Of a stretch of DNA of 64,000 bases, positions 9,595 to 20,040 are shown piece after piece. The notes beneath the pieces are model-generated. The model made no database searches. It saw only the letters and a program-made list of their open reading frames with translations, and was not told where the DNA came from. Position 1 is the stretch's first letter. Every line of letters begins with the position of its first letter. Source of the stretch: Brachionus plicatilis (lineage: Eukaryota; Rotifera; Eurotatoria; Ploima; Brachionidae); assembly GCA_010279815.1 (NCBI GenBank), contig QEOQ01000256.1, forward strand, positions 335,353 through 399,352. The letters run 5' to 3'. The position numbers and the translations under genes were made by a program.

Positions 9595-10761
9595 TCAATA
9601 AATTTTTTGAATAAAATAATTTCCCAATTTCATCATCGGATTTTCAATAAAGTAATAAAAAAGAAAACCACACAAATAAGATAAAGCCAAAACAACAACT
9701 ATTGCGTCTAATTGTCGATTGAATTTATGATATTTAACAACCAGTATACACATTGGATGCCACAGATAAATACCAAATGAATACTTACCAAGCTTTTTAA
9801 AAAAAAAACTATCGCTAAACAAACGCGTGAAGTCATTTGGTGCTCCAATCAGCATAAAAAACAATAAAAAAGAAAATTTGATGCCTGGGTGCAAAGAATC
9901 CTTGTAGATATTTATTTTGGGATTGTAGGCAGGAGAGAAATTCATGATGCCATAAAATGCCATCAAAAATGAACATGTTCCAATAAAAATTCTTGCAAAT
10001 CTCTGTTTCACCAAATTTTTCCATTCATTTTCCCAAATTTCGTATTTGTAATAAAAAACTGCAACCAGCCAACCTGAATAGAATATGGGAAATCTGACAT
10101 ACAATTTATTGGATGTAAAAAGATTTGCATCAGCAGCTGAATAATACAAATGTGTTTGATAAAGCCAATACATTGCTCCAATTGAAGAAAGCACAACTGG
10201 CATCCAATATTTGTTTGATAATTTAAAAGCAACACATAAAATTGGAATCATAAAATAAAACTTGATTTCGATTGGTATTGTCCACAAGTGATTTCCCAAA
10301 GTAGGCTTTAGCATTGCTAAATTCAACCAACTATTGTATTCTTTATAAATTCCCTTGACACATTTCGGACCTAGTTTTACGCAAATGACAAAAAACATGT
10401 AGGGTACATAAATTCTGAAAAATCTTCGAATAAAATATTTTGAAATGGTTTCTCCACTTTGGTTCCATGATTCGCATTTGTCAAGCTGTTTGGTCATTTT
10501 GTAGGTTAATAAAAATGCGCTAAGAACAAAAAAACCAAATACCCCGATAAAAAATCCAGCCATAACAAAAATTCTAAAGTCTCCCTTGCCACCATGAAAC
10601 GGAACAATGTGATGAATGACAACTGTAAGTGCACAAAATCCTCTGTATCCATCTAAATAGTCGAATCTAGATGAAATTGATTTTTGTGAATCTTCGAAAA
10701 AAAATGATATATATTTGGTAAAACTAATTAAATACTGAAAATTGAAGCTGCTTTTTTGCAT
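9595..10761 (-). CDS. OafA/Nrf-6-type membrane acyltransferase (acyltransferase 3 family)
   Basis: 388 residues from ATG at 10761, single exon. Acyltransferase_3 proteins move acetyl or longer acyl groups onto sugars, lipids or other acceptors at membranes. Seen here: the family N-terminal signature LDGYRGFCALTVVIHH (about residues 36-51), 'GVFGFFVLSAFLLT', the basic 'FIRRFFRIYVP' loop, 'LWTIPIEIKFYFMIP', 'FGIYLWHPM' and the C-terminal 'FIENP', with about ten hydrophobic segments. The His-His pair in the first segment fits the expected active site. Unlike nematode and insect NRF-6-like proteins there is no extra N-terminal domain or signal peptide, and the length is that of bacterial OafA proteins. 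Acceptor unknown. Confidence 0.85.
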   Translation of the reverse strand: MQKSSFNFQYLISFTKYISFFFEDSQKSISSRFDYLDGYRGFCALTVVIHHIVPFHGGKGDFRIFVMAGFFIGVFGFFVLSAFLLTYKMTKQLDKCESWNQSGETISKYFIRRFFRIYVPYMFFVICVKLGPKCVKGIYKEYNSWLNLAMLKPTLGNHLWTIPIEIKFYFMIPILCVAFKLSNKYWMPVVLSSIGAMYWLYQTHLYYSAADANLFTSNKLYVRFPIFYSGWLVAVFYYKYEIWENEWKNLVKQRFARIFIGTCSFLMAFYGIMNFSPAYNPKINIYKDSLHPGIKFSFLLFFMLIGAPNDFTRLFSDSFFFKKLGKYSFGIYLWHPMCILVVKYHKFNRQLDAIVVVLALSYLCGFLFYYFIENPMMKLGNYFIQKIY

Positions 10762-11699
10762 ATTTTGTTTATATTCTAATTGTACTTTTCTAAATTAAAT
10801 TAAATTATTTTAAAAATAAAATTTTAAATTATCTTAATATTTAATTAGAGGGTAAACAGTCATTAATATGCTAACCAAATTATAAATCAAGATTTGAAAA
10901 TGCTAGTTGATTCGACTGATAAATGGTCAATAAGGCTAAGCCTGTCGATATGCAAGGTAATGCACTAAGGGGCAAAAAAGTCCATATATTATATTTGACA
11001 GTATAATGAAGCCTATTATCTAAAAGGGAACTTTGGTTATCCCTAAAATGCGAAAAAAAAATATTTTCAAATGTGCTTAAATGCGGAATTAGAAAATTTT
11101 TTAATTGCATTTTATTTATTAAAAGTGACAAGCAATTTTTTTGGCAACTTGAAGTTCATGATCATTATCAAATGATCAAAATTTAATTAATTAAAATTTT
11201 AATAAAAATGATGAAATTAGATTTTTTTATTTTTTTTTTAAATTAAACATAAGATGTTTACTATTTTAATTAAAAGAAAACAAATATTTTTTTGTTAATT
11301 GACCTTTAATTGACTCATATAAAATCTTTATTTTGAAAATTAAAAAGACAAATTTAAAATCCACAATAAGGTATCTAAATTGTGATTTAAAATAATATAT
11401 AAATATTAATTGAAATATATTAAGGCAAAACAAAGATAAATTTTGAATTGCAAAATTTCAAAATATTGATTAAGATTTTATTTTTATTTTAGATAAAAAT
11501 TCATATAATTTTTAAACTAATTATAGATTAAACAAATACTGTTTAATAAAGTATAGTCATTTATTATTAAAAAATTGATAAAAAATACCTTTTTATTTTA
11601 ATCAAAAACTAAAAATTTTGATTTGAAATTTACATTTGATTATGAACTTCAATTTGCCAATTTTTCTTTACTTTTGGCTTAAAACATTAAATATGTGAA
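10762..11699. other. intergenic AT-rich DNA upstream of the acyltransferase
   Basis: Should include its promoter. The minus-strand ORF at 10880-11131 shows no domain and poor composition. No repeat structure recognised. Confidence 0.4.
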
Positions 11700-12075
11700 A
11701 CAATTTCGGTTTTGTGAAATTCAGTACAATATGATAAAAAGAACAGAAAAAAATGAAAAAAATTGAATAACTTTTTTTCTAAAGGTTTAAACTTAATTCT
11801 GTAAATGCAACAAAGTGAAACATTCAAAGTTGCATAAAATATCAAGGTCTGCTAAATTTGCAGAGCTTAACAGAAATTAAATTTCAATATAATCGAGCAA
11901 AGTGCATTTTGCAGAGATTTTGCACATCATTAGCAGACTTTTACAATTGATGCAATTTTGAATGTTGCACCATTTTGCAATCACAGAATTAATTTTAAAC
12001 ATTTAGAAAAAAATTTATTTAATTTTTTTACACTTTGTTCTGTTCTTTTGTACTGAACTTCACAAAACCAACAAT
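11700..12075. mobile_element. foldback/MITE element, family B
   Basis: Inverted arms: TTTTGTGAAATTCAGTACAA near 11712-11731 and its close complement (TTGTACTGAACTTCACAAAA) near 12048-12067. The interior is rich in TTTGCAGA-type motifs. Non-coding. Confidence 0.5.
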
Positions 12076-12590
12076 TTCGACATTGTGAAATTTGGTACAA
12101 AACACAAAAAAAAAATATTAAAAATTCCAAAGCTTAACTTCTGAAGGACCAAAACATGTTCTGTAAATTGAAGCAGCTGATTCAACCTTTGTACTACCAA
12201 TATACTGATTCTATAAAACTCTGCAATAAATCTGCAAAACTCCGAAAATAGTAAATTTGGGATACTACATTATATTAAAAATCCAATTCAACTTTAAGTG
12301 GTGGTGCAAAGAATGTACCAGTTCCTACAATTTACAGAACATGTTTTAGTCGGTTCAGATTAAAGTTCTAGCGTTTTTTATGTTTTGTTTTTGTTTTTTT
12401 TACTATAATTCACAATGTTCTGAATTCTGCACAGTTTTGCAGAATCAGTATATTGGTGGTACAAAGGATGTATCAGCTGCTACAATTTACATAACATGTT
12501 TTGGTCCTTCAGAACTTAAGCTTTGGTACTTTTTATATTTTGTTTTTGTACCAAAATTCACATTGCCAACAATTTCACAGATTGGGCTTA
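12045..12590. mobile_element. foldback/MITE element, family B, large imperfect palindrome
   Basis: About 150 bases at 12085-12235 reappear inverted at 12430-12580, sharing the complement pair CTTCTGAAGGACCAAAACAT / ATGTTTTGGTCCTTCAGAAC. A 158-codon ORF at 12380-12856 lies over the right arm and is not regarded as a gene. Related sequence occurs at 43280-43520 and 59870-60120. Confidence 0.6.
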
Positions 12591-12839
12591 TAATAGATTT
12601 TAAATATATAACTCATTACAAAGCAAGAAGTTATTTGCCATTTTGCTCATATAGTTTTTTAAATAGACATCTTTCATTGAAATCACCTGAAACCCAGTTT
12701 CATCAATCAATTGATTTAAACTTAAAATCTTATCAACATGCTGAGGTTAAATCAAAAATTCTACCAAGTCTTTTTATATTTTCCTTAGTTGTTTTAAAAA
12801 ACTATTTGAATTACCGAGCCATCAATATGACATATCATT

Positions 12840-12925
12840 TTTTTAAAAAAATTTGACTTGGACTTTGAAAAGAAAAAAAAAAAGTCTTGACTTGGACTTT
12901 TTTTGGGACTTTTAAACAACTCTGG
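12840..12925. repeat. hAT-like MITE end fragment
   Basis: Runs of GACTTGGACTTT and the terminal ACTTTTAAACAACTCTG match the right end of the full element at 46641-46861. Similar fragments: 14990-15080, 28115-28155, 38810-38845, 41995-42025. Confidence 0.5.
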
Positions 12926-13079
12926 CTTTGACCAATACTGATTAGGTAAGCTTTTATATAACAGCTTTTATTTTTTTTATTCAAACTCAATAAAAAATTT
13001 CAAAATTAATAAAATTTATAAATTACATTTCTCCAATTCCACATTTCAGGGAAAAACGTAAGCCAGAGTCTTAGGACAA

Positions 13080-13505
13080 ATCAAATGTTCATTTACTTAC
13101 TTCGAAAAGGAGATTTTGATTACTCTATATACATCCCATGAAAGACCTCATTTAGAATACAGACTAATCGAAAATGTGCAACGACGTGTAAGGGACAAGT
13201 CGTATGAAGAGAGGCTTAGTATCCTTGGTTTAACAACTACGATTGAGAGGATATAAAGAATGAAAATAAAAAAGAAAAAATAAAAAAAATGGATTTGAGA
13301 TAAAAAATTTTGGAAAAGGAATAAATTAAGCTTATGCGTTGACCTGAGAAAAAAAATAATCATGAAGTTGTAAGAGAGATCTTCAAAAAAGGGCAATACC
13401 TTTTTCAATTTTTAACAAACAGAGTTATTGAATCATGGAATAAGCTACCAAAAGAAGCAATATCAGAAAGAACATTAAATAGTTTCAAGGCTCAAATTGA
13501 TTAAA
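13080..13505 (+). pseudogene. LINE ORF2 C-terminal fragment (CR1/jockey-like)
   Basis: Broken frames contain H-L-E-Y, Y-E-E-R-L-S-I-L-G-L and, near 13425-13500, the typical closing block R-V-I-E-S-W-N-K-L-P ... LNSFKAQID. This is the tail of non-LTR retrotransposon reverse transcriptases. It parallels the better preserved tail at 22440-22900. Confidence 0.6.
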
Positions 13506-14068
13506 AAAATGTACTAATTGAATTCATAAGGACTGCAATAGCATAGCTAAAATAAAAAGATTAAATATACATTTATACAAAGAGCTCAGAATTGGTACAA
13601 ATATTAATATTTTTGAAAGTAAATTACGTAAAATTTGAAAGAATAGCTTAGTTTTTAAAATTTTTTTAAACTCCAAATGAACAGACTTCTCAACAAAAAA
13701 AAACATATGAATAAAACTAAAAATAAAAGTGTTTGTTAAAAAAAAAAGAGTTGTTTTTATTCTCTAATTCAAAACGAATGTTCTTAATCATCTGTTTTTA
13801 TTTTAACGGATTTTGTATCTTACCTGGATAATTGTCAATAGACATTTTATCAATTAAAATCAATTATTTTAAAATAAAATAATGAAGAAAAATAAGAACT
13901 TTTTATTTTATTAGTTTTTTTTACTGAGCAGAATAAATTAAAGTAATAACTTTTTATTTTATTAATTTTTAGCGAGTAGAATAAATTAAAATGAAATTTA
14001 AGTAATAAAAGCTGCTTTTGTTCAAGTATTGAATGGTTCAGTAAGGAAAGAAAAATTTTGGTACCAAT
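13506..14068. other. intergenic AT-rich DNA between LINE relics
   Basis: No gene seen; the minus-strand ORFs here are low-complexity. AATAAA and poly-A runs fit the 3' tail of the preceding LINE fragment. Confidence 0.35.
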
Positions 14069-14258
14069 TAGACATTTGAGTTGGGTAATCGATAAATTTT
14101 AATTCAGAACTCATTTTGTATTCCTTTATCTGCTTGGTCACCAGTGGAATTAAATGATTCAGTCTTGCTCCAATTTTCTCTGTCCAGCTCAAAAAGTCGA
14201 TTAGAAAATTTTAGTATTTAAAGTTTTATTCAGACTTCATGATGTAAAATGATGGATA
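14069..14258 (-). pseudogene. LINE ORF2 C-terminal fragment, second lineage
   Basis: A degenerate copy of the segment well preserved at 52740-52970 and 26880-27062 (S-x-R-L-F-E-L-S-x-R-Y ... Y-P-T-P-L-C-N). Recognised by shared nucleotide blocks such as CTCAAAAAGTCGATTAGA and CTTCATGATG. Confidence 0.5.
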
Positions 14259-15540
14259 GTGTAGTCTTAGAATATGAAGAAACTGCTGATTTTGAAAAAC
14301 TTTTATTTTCAATTTAGTTACCACAAAGAATGGTATTAAAGCGGCCACTCGTAATATTTCATTACAAAAAGAAAGAATTCAAGTATTTTGGTTTATTAAT
14401 GTGTCCAAAGCAGACTTTAGTCTTTCATGCGAACATGTTGAACTCACGCATTTTTTTAAAAAATAAAATTATTGTTTGTTAAATCAAAAACCTAAAAGTA
14501 TATAAAGTAATGTTCTGAAAAATAATTTTATTAATAAAAAATTAAACAAGATAAAATATAAAATTTCTATGTTAATTAATTCCATTAACTTGATAGTATT
14601 TCCGATCTTCTTTTTAACAAATTAAATTTCCTCCCAATTAAAAAAATTTTGAAGTGATGTCCAAGTCAATTTGATGACAAAGAGTGATGCACATTGATGA
14701 GAAATTGTCCTATCGCTTCAAAGTGACATCATAAGTGAAAATTGATGTGACATCGATTCACAATCATTAGAATATATTAATTAAACATTTATGTAAATTC
14801 TTTTTTTCTTTTTAATTGTATTATACAAAACATTATTAATTTTATTAATTAATTTATTAATGTTTTTACAGTATAAATGTTTTGATCAAATAAATTAAAC
14901 TTTATTAGCGGTTGAAAATATTTTAGTAACAAAAGTATTAACTTTAAATATTTCTTAATACATGAAAAAGTATAAATAAAATGTTTAAAGTTTAAGAGTC
15001 AAAAGTGTCAAGTCAAAGACTTAAATTTTTACTTTTTTGAGTCCAGACTTGAACTTTAATTTGGGACTTTCAAATCACTTAGCATTAAATAAACTTTGCA
15101 TAAATATAAAGCTTAAAACGCTTTTTTATTTTTTTCAAAATTTTGGGAACAAAATTTTTAGAGAATTATTGAACAGACTTTCTTTAATTTTTAACTAAAT
15201 TAAGTTCAATATATTTTAAATTTAATTTTATTTTTATTTCAATATATGATAAAATTATAAATTTTTCTTAAATTTACCAAAATTTATTTTTTCTCAAATC
15301 TAATTGAAAAAATTATTGAAATTTATTAAAAGAATCGATACATAGTTGGACACTTTTTCGGACCTATAAGGTAATGGTAAAATTAAAAAAATACTCAATT
15401 AGTGATTAATCGGCGCAATTTTCCATTGATTAATGTGAAATTACGTTAACTCTCGTATTTTTAAGTAAATTTCTAAAATTTTTCTTTAAATTTTAAAGTA
15501 GTTTAAAGTTGATGAGACGGTTTTAAAGAGTGATGTGAAA
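14259..15540. other. intergenic repeat-rich DNA
   Basis: No coding region. About 14650-14760 contains several TGATG/GACATC motifs. Bases 14990-15080 are a hAT-like MITE fragment (AAGTCAAAGAC, GGACTTTCAAA). Confidence 0.35.
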
Positions 15541-15851
15541 ACAAATACAATTTGAACAAAAATTCTTTATTTTTTGATAAATTAGAAATAAAGTTAATAA
15601 GTAATATTAAAAAAAATACTGCAATATACTTTGTAGCACCTTTATTACTGAAAATAAGATTTTTTTTTCTTTTTTTTAGTTAATCAAATCAATAATCAAT
15701 TTAAATATTTTTGATGCTTTATTTTTTGTCTTTTTTTCATAAGAAAAAAATTTTTTGGTGCAACAAAGTATGTTGCAATATTTATTTAATATTATTTATT
15801 AACTTTAATTTCAATTTATCAAAAAATGAAGAATTTTTGTTCAATTTGTAT
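15541..15851. mobile_element. foldback MITE, family C
   Basis: About 100 bases at 15541-15642 return inverted at 15758-15851. Shared blocks are ACAAATACAATTTGAACAAA on the left, its complement TTTGTTCAATTTGTAT-type on the right, and GCAACAAAGTATGTTGCAAT near the inner edge. No ORF. Confidence 0.6.
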
Positions 15852-16937
15852 CTGAAATTCACAATACTATTGAAAGAATTTTTATGAAAAATCAAGGCGA
15901 TTATTTTGATCTTTTTTAAAAATTTGAAATTTAAAAAAAAAATTTGTTTCATTGGAACTAAAATTTAATATTTGCTCAAGTATTTGTTTTTTTTTATTCT
16001 TTGCTAGTTATTTTTATAAAAAGATTGTTCTATTAAAATTTAATCAAATTTTTGTTGTTTAATTAAAATCACTTTTATTTGACCATTCTTTTGTTTGACT
16101 AGACTAAAATTCGATAGAAATTTAATCAAAAAAATTAATAATTATCATAAGCAGATATTAAAGTGACACATTTTAAAATTAAATCAAAACTAATTAGCAT
16201 TAAAACAATTGTTTCTAGGCAAATTATCCCGAGTATCATTTGAATATTTTGAATAAACCTAATCATTGACCATTATAGTCTAAAATTTCACTAATGATAA
16301 TTTAACAAGTCTGGGAATATTTAAAAAATTAGAGACCATTATTCTAAACAAATATTGTGTTTAATGAGTAACAACAAAATTTTTGAATAACTAAAAATAA
16401 AATTTAAAATTTATTTGTTTTATCGATAATCAATAAATCCAAAAAAAAAAATAAAGTTTATTTTGTTGATGTGATAGTTAGTTATTTAGCTTTTTTATTT
16501 AAAAATAAAGTACTTTTTTTAAATTGTCACAAAATCAAAGGCTAAATGTTTTATGAATTTAAATATTTTTTCTATTAATCGATAAAAAAAGGTTCTGTTT
16601 GCTTTAATTGTACTCAAACCTGTAAAATTTCCTAGAAATAAATACTAACAAGTTGTCCATAAAACAATAAAAACCAAACAATTGAGTTATATACGAACTT
16701 TTTTTTCAAACCATCAAGATTCCTGACTCATTTTCTAAATTACTTGAAATTAAAACCAAATTAAACACTAATTCAAAGAGAAAATCAAATTTATTTGCAC
16801 TAGCCGATGAAATTATTTTAACAAGAGTACTTAATATTAAAAAAAAATTTGGTCAAACCGAGAGAACGGAACAAATAATTATTAGCAAAGCTAGTTTTTA
16901 GTTTAGTCAAATGAATTCATTAGTGTGGAAAGCCAAT
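15852..16937. other. intergenic DNA upstream of the second lectin gene
   Basis: AT-rich, no ORF or clear repeat; presumed to hold the promoter of the lectin gene at 16938. Confidence 0.4.
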
Positions 16938-18821
16938 ATGAAAATTTCACAAGAAAAAACCTGCGATCAGTCCAACTCCAAGTCCCTAGAACTCACCTGG
17001 CCAAGAATTCTACTAAAGTAAAACCAAAAATTTTAAAATAAATTATCAAATTTTTTTTCTTTTATTCACAGACAAAAAAAAATTAAAATTCTGACCACTC
17101 TTACAGCAATTTTATTGATGGTAATAATTTTGCTAATTATTTTGCTCTGGACATTTACGGGAGAAAAACCTCGAGTAAAGTATGATAAAAAAAAAGAGTT
17201 TTGCTTCAATCCGGAATTCAGCGGTCTTGGCAAAGTGCAATCAAATACTTGTCCTTCAATTTCAGCATATGCACCAAGAGCCATGACTCTAAAAAGCTCC
17301 ATTTTCAACAATTTCACAATCAAAGAACAGATTATCTGCAACAATGGCCAAGTTTACTTACACTGCTCATCAAATCACATAATCAAAATCCTCTCGGCTT
17401 ACTACGGTCTGCACACTTCCACAGTTTGCGCCAATCATTCCTCTAACTATTCCCTGACTTGCTTCAATAAAGATACTTTGGAAAAAATTAAGCATTTGTG
17501 TGATAACAAAAAGTATTGCCTGATATCGGCATCTACGCGATATTTTGGCGACCCATGTCCTGGAGTCGACAAGCAAATGGTTGTTCAGTACCAATGTATT
17601 TACGACAAAACAAACTTGACAAAATCTCAGTGCGAAGTTGACACAACCCTGAAGCCAGTGTGTCCAAACTCAAACTCTTCTGCCATCAATCAAAATATTT
17701 GGTGCGAACCGTCCAATTTAAACATCCAATGTCCAGATAGAAAAGTGATCCAAATTTTATGTGGTTTCTACGGAATTGATGCCAACTACAATTGCCTTGG
17801 CACTTTTAAATCAGGCTCCGAGCCCAGTTACTGCTACTCGCGTAATTCTTCCAACAAATTGATATCCTCTTGCAGTGGCAAACAAAAATGTTTTCTTAGA
17901 GGAGATCCAAATTTTGTTTTGGGCTCAAATTTTGAAAATGTTTGTCCTGGTTACGCGAAAATTTTGCTTGTTCAATGGAATTGTGTTGATTCAATGGAAC
18001 CTGTTTTGGAGCCTTTGGAAGTTGGGATAGATCAAAAGATAGACTTTTGTAAGTCTTCATACGAGCCTAAATGCTCGAAATTGTTTAATTTTTTTCCAAC
18101 TCTTCTGAACACCAACTCATTCTTTCCAATTTATGATCAGGTAATATGTGAAAATTCGCGAGTTGTTCTATCGTGTCCTGAAAATTTAAAAATTTTTATT
18201 ATTTCTGCTTTTTATGGACACAAGACTCTTTTCGGTGCCAATGAATGTTCTTTTTCAGAATCAGAAAGTCTTCAGCCAAACAGAACTCAATGCTTTTGGC
18301 CGTCAAGTCTAAGAAATGTGAAAAGTCTATGCGATAACAGGACAAATTGTTTGCTTAATGCTTCAATGAATCGTTCAGAAGATGTTTGTCCTGGTTTGGC
18401 AAAAAAAATGCTCTTAGAGTACCAATGTATGCCAAGTGAACATGGAGAAAATCTAAACCTAAGATGTATGGATGTGATTGATAATGCCAATGAGCTAACA
18501 TTTAATTGTGGCTCCTTGAATGACTCATTTTGGCAAATAGTTTCAAATGATACATGGTTTGTGAACATTACATGTGATACTGGTGAAATAATAAGCGTCA
18601 ATTGTGGATTTTATGGTTATCATCCAATTTTTGAAAATTACTTAAATCAAACTGGAGCCCAGGCGTGTTTTTTTAATGATTTTACTAATTTAATTAAATT
18701 AAATTGTGAATTTAAAAATTCGTGTTTTTTTAGAAGTGCCGATGTGTCTTATTCAGATAATTGCTATTTGAAGAATAAGATCTTATTTTATAAATATAAG
18801 TGTATCAAAAAGAGCTTTTAA
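16938..18821 (+). CDS. four-domain SUEL-type lectin, type II membrane protein
   Basis: Two exons, 16938-17017 and 17072-18821, with a 54-base intron (GTAAAA ... TTTATTCACAG) that keeps the frame; 609 residues. The start is the ATG at 16938; the longest single-exon ORF misses the first exon. Residues 1-32 form a cytoplasmic tail, residues about 33-55 are one membrane helix (LMVIILLIILLW), and there is no signal peptide, so a type II topology follows. Then come four SUEL/Gal_lectin domains, each with the A/G-[YF]-Y-G motif (SAYYGLH, CGFYGID, SAFYGHK, CGFYGYH) and closing Q-Y-Q-C / Q-W-N-C / E-Y-Q-C / Y-K-Y-K-C. Many N-glycosylation sites. Probable role: surface carbohydrate binding. The fourth domain is the most divergent. 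It is the paralogue of the partial gene at 2-1114, same strand, about 16 kb away. Confidence 0.9.
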
Positions 18822-19470
18822 ATTTTGTTTTAGTGATTTATTTTTTTTGATAATAAAAATAAAATTTATTAATAAAATGTATAGATTTTTTTTGTTTAAT
18901 ATTGATAAATAGAGATTTCCATGATAAAAACATGATAATTATAAATTTTCATACCTTCTCAATTGGCTTTATTGATAAGCTTTGTTTTTTAAATCTACAA
19001 AAATATCCTCTATTATTTAATCTTCCATTTTTAAAAGCTTTTATATCAAATAAAAAAAAAGAATTAGCTTCTAAATAAAGGCTTAGAATTTTTCTATCAG
19101 CAAAAATCATCATTTTTCTAAAATTTGTCTTTGTATTCTAAAAAACTCTCGTGAAATAAAAATACTTTTGTTGACTAAAAATACCTAGGTAAATTTAAAA
19201 TGATTTTTTATAAAAAATATTCATTAATAAATAAAAAAATTTATTAAAGTTTAAATAATGTTTAATAGCTTAGTTACTTTAATATCAAACAGTTGTATAA
19301 TTTTTTCTACTTTTTATCTGTATTTAATTTTACTTACTTTAAAATAAATTTCACTAGGAAAAAAATTTGAAATTGTACCAAAAAACTGCAAATTAACAAA
19401 CAATCTTCAAAATTTTAAACCAGCAAAATTTTTAGAAAAAAAACTTAACTTAAATTTACAAATCAACATC
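18822..19470. other. intergenic 3' flank of the lectin gene
   Basis: AATAAA-like hexamers occur within 60 bases of the stop. Otherwise AT-rich with no structure seen up to the abrupt GC increase near 19480. Confidence 0.45.
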
Positions 19471-19545
19471 AACGAAAAAACTAAATAAGTACCAACGAGC
19501 TCTTTAAGGAATGGCCCGGGCTCGGTCAGGGAAATTTCGGAGCGG

Positions 19546-19860
19546 GACCCGGCAAGACAAGCGAATACCTAACTGAACTAGTCTCGGCCTTTAGATCACT
19601 GCAAGCTCGAGTAAGCAGTCTCGAATCTAAAAACCAAAACTTAGAACTTACTATCACTGAACAGCAAAAAAAAATCTCCGAATTAGAAGAAAGACCCCAA
19701 TCGACAACCAACACACGAACAGCTGGTACACTTGCCAACTTGGTCGAAAACAGCAACCGCAACAACGAATCTGACTTTGTTATTTTTTCAAAAGTGGCAC
19801 AAGAATTCAAAAACAGAAACAAAATCGAAATTCAACTCAGTCCTTACCTTCAAACAGCAT
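19546..19860 (+). pseudogene. LINE ORF1-like coiled-coil fragment
   Basis: Frame with heptad-like leucine/charged sequence (LVSAFRSLQARVSSLESKNQ), then a Gln/Glu-rich helix and an Asn-rich linker, ending at TAA 19860. A shift in reading frame near 19830 continues the open sequence to about 20049, suggesting a single-base disruption. Likely the 5' coding part of the LINE. Confidence 0.5.
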
Positions 19861-20040
19861 AAGCGACACAACTACCTTATTTAACAGTAACATAACACCA
19901 AAACAGCAAAACATCTTGGTGCCACTCACAGCTACCGCTCGGCATCCCCAGCTCGCAATTCAAACACAAAATAAATCACCTAACACAATCGATAATCTTA
20001 AGTGTCTATATACTAACGCCACATCACTGAATACATCTAA

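Noticed and set aside
10880..11131. 83-codon minus-strand ORF
   Set aside because: No recognisable features; composition like non-coding DNA.
12380..12856. 158-codon plus-strand ORF
   Set aside because: It lies over the arm of a large foldback repeat and has no domain or signal; the arm is repeated inverted at 12085-12235.
13148..13706. Two minus-strand Phe-rich ORFs
   Set aside because: Antisense to a LINE fragment and its A-rich tail.
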